Program-made: the position numbers and the translations under genes
Notes under the pieces: model-generated
Databases searched by the model: none
What the model was told of the DNA's origin: nothing
What the model saw: only the letters and a program-made list of their open reading frames with translations
Shown here: piece by piece, positions 1-8,408 of the stretch
How the letters are laid out: each line of letters begins with the position of its first letter
Position numbering within the stretch: position 1 is the first letter of the stretch
DNA from: Erwinia sp039023475
GTDB taxonomy: Bacteria > Pseudomonadota > Gammaproteobacteria > Enterobacterales > Enterobacteriaceae
Direction: 5' to 3'
Length of the DNA stretch: 64,000 nucleotides
Assembly: GCF_039023475.1 (NCBI RefSeq)
Contig: NZ_JBCHVB010000001.1
Span: forward strand, 620,001-684,000

Positions 1-1677
1 CGTTCCACGCTTTACCGCATCCACTTTCATCATCGGCTCATCCACGCCCAGCGGGGTACAGATTTTGCCAGGGTTAAGGCGGTTTTGCGGATCGAAAGCG
101 GCTTTGATGCGACGAAGCTCATAGAAAAGCGCCTCGCCAAAAAACGCCGGACTGTATTCCGCCCGGAAACCTTTCCCATGCTCTCCCCAAAGCAGACCGC
201 CGTAGCGCGCCGTCAGCGCCACCACCTCATCCGAGATCTGCTTCATCAGCATCTCCTGCTGCGGATCGCACATATCCAGTGCAGGACGGACGTGAAGAAC
301 CCCGGCGTCAACGTGACCAAACATGCCGTAACTCAGGCCATGATTGTCGAGCAATGCCCGGAATTCGACGATGTAGTCTGCAAGCTTTTCGGGGGGAACG
401 CAGGTATCTTCCACGAACGGGATCGGCTTGGCGCGGCCTTTCGCGTTGCCCAGCAGGCCCACGGCTTTTTTACGCATGGCATAAATGCGCTCAATACCGT
501 CCAGATCGTGACAGCGCTGATAGCCAATAATGCCCGCTTCGCCCTGCATCATCAGCGTATCCAGCTGCCGGCAAAGCGCATCTACCTGCGCATCCGTTAC
601 GCTACTGTCGTTACCGGCGAACTCAACAATATTCAGCCCCAGCATTTCGCGGTCAGGAACATCGGCGATCAGCTCGCTCACCGAGTGCCAGACGATATCT
701 TCCCGGGCGAGGTTCAGCACCTTTGAATCAACCGTCTCCACGGAAAGCGCTTTTGCCTCCACCATAAAAGGCGCGCTGCGCAGCGCGGAGTCAAAGGAGT
801 CATATTTAATATTAACGAGACGACGGACTTTCGGGATCGGCGTGATATCCAGCCGTGCTTCGGTAATAAATGCCAGCGTGCCTTCCGCGCCGCAGAGAAT
901 GCGCGTTAAATCGACCCTTTCTAAATCATCGCTGACGGCGTGACGCAGGTCGTAACCGGTAAGGAAACGATTGAGTTGGGGAAAGTTATCCGTCACCAGT
1001 TGCCGTTTATCCCGGCAGCTTTCCAGTACCGTCCGGTAGATTTCCCCTTCGCGACTCGCCTCCTGGGCCAGCCTCTCTGCCAGCGCAACGGGCACGGTGC
1101 GGGTATCAAGAATATCGCCGCCGAGCAGCACGGCACGCAGTCCAAGGACATGATCGGAGGTTTTCCCATAAACCAGAGAACCCTGCCCCGAGGCGTCGGT
1201 ATTGATCATGCCTCCCAGAGTGGCGCGGTTACTGGTGGAAAGCTCCGGAGAGAAAAAGAAGCCGTAAGGCTTAAGCCAGGCATTAAGCTGATCTTTTATC
1301 ACGCCGGCTTCGACTTTTACCCACCCCTGTTCAAGGTTGATTTCCAGGATGCGGTTCATATAGCGGGACATATCCACCACCAGCCCCTGATTGAGGGATT
1401 GCCCGTTGGTGCCGGTGCCGCCGCCGCGCGGAGTGAAGGTCAGGCTTTCAAAACGTTGCTCTCCCGCCAGCCGGGCAATCAGGGCGACATCAGCGGTAGA
1501 GCGGGGAAACAGTACGGCATCCGGAAGAAGCTGATAGATGCTGTTGTCGGTGGACATGGTAAGACGATCGGCATAGCTGGTGGCGGTGTCGCCGGTGAAG
1601 CCCTGCTGCTGTAGCGCCTGCAAAAAAGTCAGCACCAGTTGAACCAGGCCTGGCGCCTGAGAAATTTGTGGGATCAT
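1..1677 (-). CDS. ydiJ: FAD-linked oxidase YdiJ, N-terminal part (cut by window edge)
   Basis: About 559 N-terminal codons are present; the gene runs off the left edge, so no stop is seen. The family protein in E. coli is about 1,018 residues, with an FAD-binding PCMH/GlcD-type domain first and an Fe-S/CCG region later; only the flavin half lies here. The reading frame starts MIPQISQAPG and contains the glycine-rich TPRGGGTGTNGQ flavin pyrophosphate motif near residues 80-90 and LGGMINTDASGQGS further on, as in D-lactate/2-hydroxyglutarate dehydrogenase relatives. The ATG at 1677 is chosen because it matches the E. coli N-terminus. It is divergent from ydiK, as in E. coli. The E. coli protein has been linked to 2-hydroxyacid oxidation; the substrate here is not shown by sequence. 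Confidence 0.93.
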   Translation of the reverse strand, partial: MIPQISQAPGLVQLVLTFLQALQQQGFTGDTATSYADRLTMSTDNSIYQLLPDAVLFPRSTADVALIARLAGEQRFESLTFTPRGGGTGTNGQSLNQGLVVDMSRYMNRILEINLEQGWVKVEAGVIKDQLNAWLKPYGFFFSPELSTSNRATLGGMINTDASGQGSLVYGKTSDHVLGLRAVLLGGDILDTRTVPVALAERLAQEASREGEIYRTVLESCRDKRQLVTDNFPQLNRFLTGYDLRHAVSDDLERVDLTRILCGAEGTLAFITEARLDITPIPKVRRLVNIKYDSFDSALRSAPFMVEAKALSVETVDSKVLNLAREDIVWHSVSELIADVPDREMLGLNIVEFAGNDSSVTDAQVDALCRQLDTLMMQGEAGIIGYQRCHDLDGIERIYAMRKKAVGLLGNAKGRAKPIPFVEDTCVPPEKLADYIVEFRALLDNHGLSYGMFGHVDAGVLHVRPALDMCDPQQEMLMKQISDEVVALTARYGGLLWGEHGKGFRAEYSPAFFGEALFYELRRIKAAFDPQNRLNPGKICTPLGVDEPMMKVDAVKRGT

Positions 1678-1697
1678 TGTCGGGTGACCAGAATGTT

Positions 1698-1713
1698 AGG
1701 TAAACGTTTGCAC
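1698..1713. promoter_or_regulatory. Candidate PurR operator between ydiJ and ydiK
   Basis: The 16-mer centred on AAACGTTTGC keeps the palindromic AAACGTTT core of the PurR box (consensus ACGCAAACGTTTGCGT); I count 12 of 16 matches. It sits 21 bp before the ydiJ start and about 190 bp before ydiK. I recall ydiK being a predicted member of the PurR regulon in gamma-proteobacteria, which fits. The assignment is from motif only. Confidence 0.5.
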
Positions 1714-1901
1714 TTAATCTCATGGTTTTATCACATTTTTTTATGAGCTGTCGCGATTTCAAAATAGCGGCGTAAAAGAATAACGTGCCGTTTCCGCTGA
1801 AAGTGCGTTTAATACATCCGGGAGAGCGGGATCTGAGGAAACGGAAGATTTTTCAGCGTAACCCGCTCCGCACTTTATTCACATGAGGTTAATGTTGCAC
1901 C

Positions 1902-3026
1902 ATGAAGAATGCGCAGAAAGGATCGGATTTGCCGCAAATCGTCTTCTCACTGATGTTTATCACCCTACTGATCGTAGCCAGTTTTTGGGTGGTCCAGCCC
2001 TTTGTGCTGGGTTTTGCCTGGGCGAGCATGGTGGTGATCGCCACCTGGCCCATGATGATTAAAATTCAGCATCTGCTCTGGGGACGCCGCTCGCTTGCCG
2101 TGGTGGTGATGGCCCTGTTGCTGATCCTGCTCTTTATTATTCCCGTGGCGCTGCTGGTTAACAGCCTGATTGACAGCAGCCGGCCGGTGATAGCCTGGGC
2201 GACATCGGGACACCTGCGGCTGCCTGAAATGCTCTGGCTGAATAACCTACCGCTGGTCGGGCATAAGCTTTATTCGGCTTATCACACAGTTCTCGAAGGC
2301 GGCGGCAGCGCCATGATGACCAGAGTACAGCCCTATATCGGGCGCACCAGCGGCTTCCTGTTTGCCCAGGCGGGCCATTTCGGCCGCTTTATGCTGCATC
2401 TGGCCCTGATGCTTCTCTTCAGCATCCTGCTTTACTGGCGCGGCGAGCAGGTGGGTCAGGGTATCCGCCACTTCGCATTCCGGCTGGCCTCGCAGCGCGG
2501 CGACGCGGCGGTACTGCTGGCCGGACAGGCGATCCGGGCCGTGGCGCTTGGCGTGGTGGTTACCGCCCTGGTACAGGGCGTGCTGGGCGGCATAGGTCTG
2601 GCGCTGTCAGGGATACCCTACGCCACCGTGCTGACCGTGCTGATGATCCTTGCCTGCCTGGTGCAGCTCGGCCCGCTGGTTGTGCTGATCCCGGCGATTA
2701 TCTGGCTCTACTGGAGCGGCGATACAACCTGGGGCACCGTGCTGCTGATATGGAGCTGCGTGGTGGGGACGCTGGATAACGTTCTTCGCCCGATGCTGAT
2801 CCGCATGGGTGCCGACCTGCCGATGATCCTCATTCTCTCCGGCGTCATTGGCGGACTGGTGGCGTTTGGCATGATAGGGCTGTTTATCGGACCTGTGGTG
2901 CTGGCTGTCTCATACCGGTTGCTGTCAGCCTGGATTAATGAAGCGCCCGCTCCCGAGAGGGATCCGCATGCGGTGGTTGAAGCGATGACAGAAGTTGAGC
3001 GGCAGCAAAAATCCGGGACAAACTAA
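1902..3026 (+). CDS. ydiK: AI-2E/YdiK family inner-membrane permease
   Basis: The 374-residue polytopic membrane protein matches E. coli YdiK (about 370 aa) along its length, including VVTALVQGVLGGIGLALSG and GADLPMILILSGVIGGLVAF. Family members (AI-2E transporter/PerM type, PF01594) have about eight membrane segments; hydrophobic stretches are visible near residues 15-55, 60-80, 160-180, 205-285 and 300-345. The C-terminal 25 residues are charged and cytoplasmic in character. Substrate is unknown in this subgroup. The ATG at 1902 starts a sequence that aligns with the E. coli N-terminal region. It is divergent from ydiJ with a possible PurR box between, and is followed by a strong hairpin. 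Confidence 0.93.
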   Translation: MKNAQKGSDLPQIVFSLMFITLLIVASFWVVQPFVLGFAWASMVVIATWPMMIKIQHLLWGRRSLAVVVMALLLILLFIIPVALLVNSLIDSSRPVIAWATSGHLRLPEMLWLNNLPLVGHKLYSAYHTVLEGGGSAMMTRVQPYIGRTSGFLFAQAGHFGRFMLHLALMLLFSILLYWRGEQVGQGIRHFAFRLASQRGDAAVLLAGQAIRAVALGVVVTALVQGVLGGIGLALSGIPYATVLTVLMILACLVQLGPLVVLIPAIIWLYWSGDTTWGTVLLIWSCVVGTLDNVLRPMLIRMGADLPMILILSGVIGGLVAFGMIGLFIGPVVLAVSYRLLSAWINEAPAPERDPHAVVEAMTEVERQQKSGTN

Positions 3027-3030
3027 TCCT

Positions 3031-3059
3031 CTTTCCGGCCAGCCTGACTGGCCGGTTTC
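3031..3059 (+). terminator. Rho-independent terminator of ydiK
   Basis: A perfect 8-bp GC stem CCGGCCAG/CTGGCCGG with a 5-nt loop is followed by TTTC a few bases after the ydiK stop codon. The T-run is short, so efficiency is uncertain. Confidence 0.7.
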
Positions 3060-3236
3060 ATAAGCAGCAGGAAATATTTTCATCCGGTAACAACTAATGC
3101 ATTCAGAAAACTTAACCTGAAAAAGCGGTTTTTCAGGCATTTGAGTTGTCCTTAGGGCCAATTGATTAGCAAATAAACGGTTTGCAGGCTCTCCGCCCCG
3201 GTAAAATGTCATAAAAGGTTATGGCTTTTAAACTAA

Positions 3237-3250
3237 TAAGAGGATTCTTA
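3237..3250 (+). promoter_or_regulatory. RcsB/RcsAB-type box upstream of rprA
   Basis: TAAGAGGATTCTTA closely matches the RcsAB box TAAGAATATTCCTA and lies about 35-48 bp before the inferred rprA 5' end, the position from which RcsB activates rprA in E. coli. The box and sRNA are both seen; regulation is inferred from the family. Confidence 0.7.
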
Positions 3251-3284
3251 ATGACTCAGAGAGCCGGCCTGAATAGTATGAACA

Positions 3285-3390
3285 GCATGTTTAGGATCAA
3301 CATGCTGATTTTTAAACAAGCTTTCCCCAAGTCAAAGTAAAGAATTGCTGTGTGTAGTCTTTGCCCATCCCATGTGATGGGCTTTTTTTT
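3285..3390 (+). ncRNA. rprA: RprA small regulatory RNA
   Basis: The 3' half (3341-3390) is nearly identical to E. coli RprA: GAATTGCTGTGTGTAGTCTT followed by the GCCCATC...GATGGGC terminator hairpin and eight Ts. The 5' part forms the expected hairpin (TGTTTA...TAAACA at 3288-3317) with TTTCCCC after it. It lies between ydiK and ppsA, exactly as in E. coli. RprA is an Hfq-dependent sRNA that activates rpoS translation and is switched on by the Rcs phosphorelay. The 5' end is estimated from length (about 105 nt) and the RcsB-box distance, so it may be off by several bases. Confidence 0.9.
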
Positions 3391-3404
3391 AGGCTGAAAA
3401 ACGT

Positions 3405-3434
3405 AAAAAAGGCCAGTCAGGCTGGCCTTTTTAT
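3405..3434. terminator. Bidirectional terminator between rprA and ppsA
   Basis: AAAAAAGGCCAG-TCAG-CTGGCCTTTTT is a symmetric stem with A-run and T-run on both sides. It serves ppsA on the minus strand and gives a second stop behind rprA. Confidence 0.85.
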
Positions 3435-3454
3435 TTCTGCAGTGAAGAATGCGG

Positions 3455-5836
3455 CTATTTTTTTGGCAGTTCCGCCAGGCTCAGCCAGGTCTGTACCACG
3501 GTATCCGGGTTGAGTGACAGACTGTCGATCCCCTCTTCCATCAGCCAGGCAGCAAAGTCTTCGTGATCGGACGGCCCCTGTCCGCAGATGCCGACATATT
3601 TACCCGCTTTTTTCGCCGAACGGATCGCCATGGAGAGCAGCGCTTTTACCGCGTCGTTGCGTTCATCAAAGAGTTCGGAAACCACCCCGGAATCCCTGTC
3701 GAGCCCCAGCGCCAGCTGCGTCATATCGTTAGAACCAATGGAGAACCCGTCAAAATATTCCAGGAACTGGTCCGCCAGCAGCGCATTGGAAGGAATTTCA
3801 CACATCATAATAAGCTTCAGCCCGTTTTCACCGCGCTTAAGCCCCTGACGCTCCAGCTCTTCAACCACCGCCTTAGCCTGAGCCACGGTGCGGACAAACG
3901 GCACCATGATCTCTACGTTAGTCAGCCCCATCTCGTTACGAACGCGTTTAACGGCCGCGCACTCCAGCGCAAAGCAGTCGCGGAAGCTGTCTGCCACATA
4001 GCGACCCGCGCCACGGAAGCCCAGCATGGGATTCTCTTCCTCCGGTTCATAGCGCTCGCCGCCCACCAGATTCGCGTATTCATTAGTTTTGAAATCGGAG
4101 AGGCGAACAATAACGCGTTTTGGCGCAAAAGCGGCTCCCAGCGTGGCGATCCCCTCCGTCAGGCGGGCAATATAAAACTCCACCGGATCGTCAAAACCCT
4201 TCATCATTTCGCGAATTTGCTGCTGGAGTTCAGGCGTTTGCTGGTCAAACTCCAGTAGCGCTTTAGGATGGACGCCAATCATCCGGTTAATAATAAATTC
4301 CAGCCGCGCCAGCCCCACCCCTTCATTTGGCAGACAGGCAAAATCGAATGCCCGGTCAGGGTTACCGACGTTCATCATAATTTTAAGCGGCAGCGGCGGC
4401 ATCTCATCCACCTGTGAGCTTTTCACTTCAAAGTCCAGCAGCTCATCATAAACGTAACCTGTATCCCCTTCCGCACAGGAAACCGTGACCTTATGGCCAT
4501 CCTTCAGAACGTCGGTCGCATGGCCACAACCCACCACGGCAGGGATGCCCAACTCACGGGCGATAATGGCGGCATGGCAGGTCCGCCCTCCACGATTGGT
4601 GACGATGGCCGCAGCCTTCTTCATAATCGGTTCCCAGTCCGGATCGGTCATATCGGTGACCAGCACGTCGCCTTTCTGTATCCGGTTCATTTCGCTGATG
4701 TCGTGAATCACCTTCACTTCACCTGCGCCGATGCGGTGACCGATTGCACGCCCTTCCACCACGATCTTGCCTTTACCATGCAGCGTGTAACGCTCCATAA
4801 CCTGGCCATTTGAACGTACCGTCTCAGGACGCGCCTGGACGATGAAAAGTTTGCCCGTATGCCCATCTTTCGCCCACTCAATATCCATTGGACGCTGGTA
4901 GTGCTTCTCAATCAGCACGGCCTGAGTAGCCAGCGCTTCCACTTCTTCGCTGGTCAGGCAGAAGCGGTCGCGCTCCTGCGCCGGCACATTTTCAATTCTG
5001 ACCTGCTCGCCATGCTCGCGGGAGTCAGCATAAACCATGCGGATCTTCTTCGAGCCCATGGTTTTGCGCACGATAGCCGGACGGCCCGCCGCCAGCGTTG
5101 GTTTATGGACGTAAAATTCATCCGGATTGACGGCGCCCTGCACCACCATCTCGCCCAGACCCAGCGCTGCGGTAATGAATACCACCTGATCAAAACCTGA
5201 TTCGGTATCGATCGTGAACATCACCCCCGCCGATCCCACATCAGAGCGAACCATCCGCTGTACGCCCGCCGAGAGCGCCACGCCGCGATGATCGTAGCCC
5301 TGGTGCACGCGATAGGAAATGGCGCGATCGTTAAAGAGGGAAGCAAAAACGTGCTTAACGGCGATCAGCACGGCGTCAAAGCCCTGCACGTTCAGGAAGG
5401 TTTCCTGCTGTCCGGCAAAGGAGGCATCCGGCATATCTTCGGCGGTGGCGGAAGATCTTACCGCAAAGGACGCGTCAGCATCATCGGCGGAGAGCTGCTG
5501 ATAAGCTTCGCGAATGGCCTGTTCCAGCGCCGGCTGGAAAGGAGTATCGACTATCCACTGGCGGATCTGCTTACCTGCCTTTGCCAGTTCGTCAACGTCA
5601 TCAATATCGGTCTTATCCAGCAGGTCATAAATACGCTGATTGACGCCGCTTTGATCGAGGAAAAGATTAAATGCCTCTGAGGTTGTGGCAAACCCATCGG
5701 GCACGGAAACACCCAGTGAAGACAAATTACTGATCATTTCGCCCAGAGAAGCATTTTTGCCTCCCACCCGATCAACATCATTCATGCCAAGCTGGTTATA
5801 CCAGAGCACTAGCGGCAGTTCGCCTTTATTGGACAT
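3455..5836 (-). CDS. ppsA: Phosphoenolpyruvate synthase
   Basis: The 793-residue enzyme converts pyruvate, ATP and water to PEP, AMP and phosphate for gluconeogenesis (E. coli 792 aa). The N-terminal ATP-grasp/pyruvate-binding domain (about 1-350), a central swivelling phosphohistidine domain with the catalytic His in GGRTCHAAIIARELGIP (about 415-435), and the C-terminal PEP/pyruvate TIM barrel with GSNDMTQLALGLDRDSG (about 700-720) are all present. It is cytosolic. It is divergent from ppsR, its kinase/phosphotransferase regulator, which acts on the threonine next to the catalytic His (sequence RTCH here). The start ATG follows AGGA. A Cra-like site lies upstream. Confidence 0.98.
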   Translation of the reverse strand: MSNKGELPLVLWYNQLGMNDVDRVGGKNASLGEMISNLSSLGVSVPDGFATTSEAFNLFLDQSGVNQRIYDLLDKTDIDDVDELAKAGKQIRQWIVDTPFQPALEQAIREAYQQLSADDADASFAVRSSATAEDMPDASFAGQQETFLNVQGFDAVLIAVKHVFASLFNDRAISYRVHQGYDHRGVALSAGVQRMVRSDVGSAGVMFTIDTESGFDQVVFITAALGLGEMVVQGAVNPDEFYVHKPTLAAGRPAIVRKTMGSKKIRMVYADSREHGEQVRIENVPAQERDRFCLTSEEVEALATQAVLIEKHYQRPMDIEWAKDGHTGKLFIVQARPETVRSNGQVMERYTLHGKGKIVVEGRAIGHRIGAGEVKVIHDISEMNRIQKGDVLVTDMTDPDWEPIMKKAAAIVTNRGGRTCHAAIIARELGIPAVVGCGHATDVLKDGHKVTVSCAEGDTGYVYDELLDFEVKSSQVDEMPPLPLKIMMNVGNPDRAFDFACLPNEGVGLARLEFIINRMIGVHPKALLEFDQQTPELQQQIREMMKGFDDPVEFYIARLTEGIATLGAAFAPKRVIVRLSDFKTNEYANLVGGERYEPEEENPMLGFRGAGRYVADSFRDCFALECAAVKRVRNEMGLTNVEIMVPFVRTVAQAKAVVEELERQGLKRGENGLKLIMMCEIPSNALLADQFLEYFDGFSIGSNDMTQLALGLDRDSGVVSELFDERNDAVKALLSMAIRSAKKAGKYVGICGQGPSDHEDFAAWLMEEGIDSLSLNPDTVVQTWLSLAELPKK

Positions 5837-6307
5837 TGAAGCAATCCTTTTCAGATTTAATTAAGTTTTGAGGACAGGGTAATGCGAATTGAGCCTGGCA
5901 CATTCCTGTTCAGGAATGAAACTGTTGAATCGATCAAGCGCTTCAAAAAAGCCGTTTTAAGAAAACTCCGCCCTGGCGGCAATGAATTGCGCAACCGGAA
6001 TAAATCATAACCTTTTGATTAATAATGACTTTTATCAAGCCTGCCGTTTTCGGGCCTGATTATGTTGCGCAACAAAAAGTAATTCCGGAAAAGAATGCTT
6101 TCTAGCATTAGTCTGCATTTTATGAATACAAATAAGAAACGTCATTTCATAAATAGACGTAACCCTGCGATTTACCGTTTATCTGAAAAAAGCCCTTTTC
6201 TGTAAAAAGGAATTTGCTTATTTATTCTGCATTGCTGAGTACATCACCATTTGCAATTTTATAGCAGCTTAAATTAGTCTGCTGGGACAATAATGACGGG
6301 AGAGAAA
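5837..6307. other. ppsA-ppsR divergent intergenic region
   Basis: This 471-bp AT-rich stretch has no credible ORF. It contains an 18-bp perfect palindrome at 5901-5918 (CATTCCTG-TT-CAGGAATG), a Cra-like site at 5924-5937, and the 9-mer TTGCGCAAC twice (5987-5995 and 6065-6073). Promoters for both genes must lie here, but I could not fix a -10/-35 pair with confidence. Confidence 0.6.
5924..5937. promoter_or_regulatory. Candidate Cra (FruR) operator of ppsA
   Basis: GTTGAATCGATCAA matches the Cra consensus RSTGAAWCSNTHHW at all but the second base. It lies 88-101 bp before the ppsA start. Cra activates ppsA in E. coli, which makes the site plausible. Confidence 0.65.
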
Positions 6308-7141
6308 ATGGACGTGAACAGCGAACGCAGCGTTTTTTATATTTCTGATGGCACCGCCATCACCGCCGAAGTGCTCGGCCACGCGGTTTTGTCGCAGTTC
6401 CCCGTGGGCATTAACAGCGTCACGCTCCCTTTTGTACAAAACGTGCAGCGCGCCCAGGCGGTTAAGGCGCAGATTAACGCGCTCTATGAGAAAAGCGGGA
6501 TGCGCCCGCTGGTGTTTATTTCTATCGTAACGCCCGAAATTCGCGAAATTATCCTGCAAAGCGACGGTTTCTGTCAGGATATCGTGCAGTCGCTGGTGGC
6601 GCCGCTCCAGCAGGAGCTCGGCATAGCGCCCGCGCCCGTTGCCAACCGGACGCATGGGTTAACCGCGAATAATCTGGGCAAATATGATGCCCGTATCGCG
6701 GCAATCGACTATACGCTGGCCCATGATGACGGCATTTCGCTGCGCGGGCTGGAAGATGCCCAGGTCATCCTCCTCGGCGTGTCGCGGTGCGGCAAAACGC
6801 CCACAAGTCTTTACCTCGCCATGCAGTTTGGCATCCGGGCAGCGAACTATCCGTTTATTGCAGATGATATGGATAACCTTAAGCTGCCTCCAGCCCTCAA
6901 GCCCTTCCAGCATAAGCTGTTTGGATTGACTATCGATCCCGAGCGTCTGGCGGCTATCCGTCAGGAGCGGGCTGAAAACACGCGCTATGCATCGATGCGC
7001 CAGTGCCGGCTGGAAGTGGGCGAAGTGGAAGCGCTCTTTCGCACCCATCAGATTCGCTATCTCAACAGCACCAACTATTCCGTAGAGGAAATCGCCACCA
7101 AGATTCTGGATATTATGGGACTGACGCGCCGGATGTACTGA
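6308..7141 (+). CDS. ppsR: PEP synthase regulatory kinase/phosphotransferase
   Basis: The 277-residue DUF299 family protein inactivates PpsA by ADP-dependent phosphorylation of a threonine and reactivates it by Pi-dependent dephosphorylation. A P-loop-like GVSRCGKTPTSLYLA sequence lies near residue 150, and YDARIAAIDYTLAHDDGISL and the C-terminal STNYSVEEIATKILDIMG are hallmarks. The frame is open from an ATG at 6293, but the ATG at 6308 is preferred: GGGAG lies 7-8 nt upstream and the resulting length equals E. coli PpsR. It is transcribed away from ppsA, its target. Confidence 0.96.
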   Translation: MDVNSERSVFYISDGTAITAEVLGHAVLSQFPVGINSVTLPFVQNVQRAQAVKAQINALYEKSGMRPLVFISIVTPEIREIILQSDGFCQDIVQSLVAPLQQELGIAPAPVANRTHGLTANNLGKYDARIAAIDYTLAHDDGISLRGLEDAQVILLGVSRCGKTPTSLYLAMQFGIRAANYPFIADDMDNLKLPPALKPFQHKLFGLTIDPERLAAIRQERAENTRYASMRQCRLEVGEVEALFRTHQIRYLNSTNYSVEEIATKILDIMGLTRRMY

Positions 7142-7307
7142 TTGTCCGCTTCAGGCGCCGCGCTAAACCTCTCTGAAAAGTGATGTTTATCGCGTTAACC
7201 TCTTTTTAGCGCGGTTTCCGGTTGAAATGATGCCGTTTTGGTTTATTGTGATCGGCATCACTTCCCGGCACGCCTGCCGCAGAGAAGAACCCATTTCAGA
7301 GATTATC

Positions 7308-8357
7308 ATGAACAAAACAGATGAACTGCGGACCGCGCGCATCGAGAGTCTGATTACGCCTGATGAACTGGCTAAGCGACATCCGATCACCCCTGCCATT
7401 GCGGCCAACGTCACGGCCTCCCGCCAGCGCATTGCCCGGATCCTTTCCGGTGAAGATCCCCGACTGCTGGTGGTGATTGGCCCCTGCTCTCTGCACGATC
7501 CCAAAGCAGCCCTGGACTATGCGCAGAAACTGACAGCGCTGCGCAAGAAGTACCACTCCCGTCTCGAAATTGTTATGCGTACCTATTTCGAGAAGCCGCG
7601 TACGGTCGTCGGCTGGAAAGGTCTGATCTCCGATCCCGGCCTCGACGGCAGCTTCCGCGTCAATCACGGTCTGGAAACTGCCCGTAAGCTGCTGCTGGAT
7701 ATTAATGCGCTGGGCATGCCAACCGCGACCGAGTTTCTGGATATGGTGGTCGGACAGTTTATTGCCGACCTGATCAGCTGGGGCGCGATCGGTGCCCGTA
7801 CGACCGAAAGTCAGATTCACCGTGAAATGGCTTCCGCGCTCTCCTGCCCGGTTGGGTTCAAGAACGGCACCGACGGCAATATCCAGATCGCGGTAGATGC
7901 AATCCGCGCAGCACGTGCCAGCCATATGTTTCTCTCGCCGGATAAGCACGGTCAGATGACGATTTATCAGACCAGCGGCAATCCTTCCGGCCACGTCATT
8001 ATGCGCGGGGGCAAACAGCCGAATTATCATCCGGAAGATATCGCCTCGGCGGCAGCAAGCCTGCGGGCGTTCAGGCTGCCTGAACAGCTGGTTATCGACT
8101 TCAGCCACGGCAACTGCCTGAAGCAGCATCGTCTGCAGATGGCGGTGGCGGAATCCGTTTCTCAGCAGATCCGCGAAGGAAGCCGGGCGATTGCCGGCGT
8201 GATGATTGAAAGTTTTCTTCAGGAAGGGACGCAGAAAGTCACGCCCGGTACGCCGCTGGTCTATGGTCAGTCGATCACCGATCCCTGTCTGGGATGGGAT
8301 GACAGCGAAGCCGTGCTGGCCCTGCTGGCCAATGCGGCTGAGACCAGATTCGGTTAA
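7308..8357 (+). CDS. aroH: 3-deoxy-7-phosphoheptulonate synthase, Trp-type
   Basis: The 349-residue class I DAHP synthase condenses PEP with erythrose 4-phosphate, the first step of the shikimate pathway. MNKTDELRTARIESLITP matches the N-terminus of E. coli AroH (348 aa), which fixes the start at 7308 although the frame is open further upstream. Family motifs are VIGPCSLHD, RTYFEKPRTVVGWKGLI, GARTTESQ and DFSHGNC. Synteny (after ppsR, before selO) supports the tryptophan-sensitive isozyme rather than AroF or AroG. I did not find a convincing TrpR operator upstream, unlike E. coli aroH, so feedback type and repression are inferred only. Confidence 0.92.
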   Translation: MNKTDELRTARIESLITPDELAKRHPITPAIAANVTASRQRIARILSGEDPRLLVVIGPCSLHDPKAALDYAQKLTALRKKYHSRLEIVMRTYFEKPRTVVGWKGLISDPGLDGSFRVNHGLETARKLLLDINALGMPTATEFLDMVVGQFIADLISWGAIGARTTESQIHREMASALSCPVGFKNGTDGNIQIAVDAIRAARASHMFLSPDKHGQMTIYQTSGNPSGHVIMRGGKQPNYHPEDIASAAASLRAFRLPEQLVIDFSHGNCLKQHRLQMAVAESVSQQIREGSRAIAGVMIESFLQEGTQKVTPGTPLVYGQSITDPCLGWDDSEAVLALLANAAETRFG

Positions 8358-8370
8358 GCACCCGGCGATC

Positions 8371-8396
8371 GAAAGGGCCGGTAAACCGGCCCTTTT
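8371..8396. terminator. Shared terminator of aroH and selO
   Basis: AAAGGGCCGG-TAAA-CCGGCCCTTTT is a near-perfect symmetric stem with A and T flanks between the convergent genes aroH and selO; it can act in both directions. Confidence 0.85.
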
Positions 8397-8408
8397 ACGC
8401 ACACGACT

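Noticed and set aside
7142..7307. TrpR operator upstream of aroH
   Set aside because: I looked for ACTAGT-type half sites as in E. coli and found none; only a short GTGAT-CGGC-ATCAC inverted repeat is present.
7296..8402. Long minus-strand frame of 368 codons opposite aroH
   Set aside because: AroH is unmistakable on the plus strand; the antisense product has no recognisable domain.
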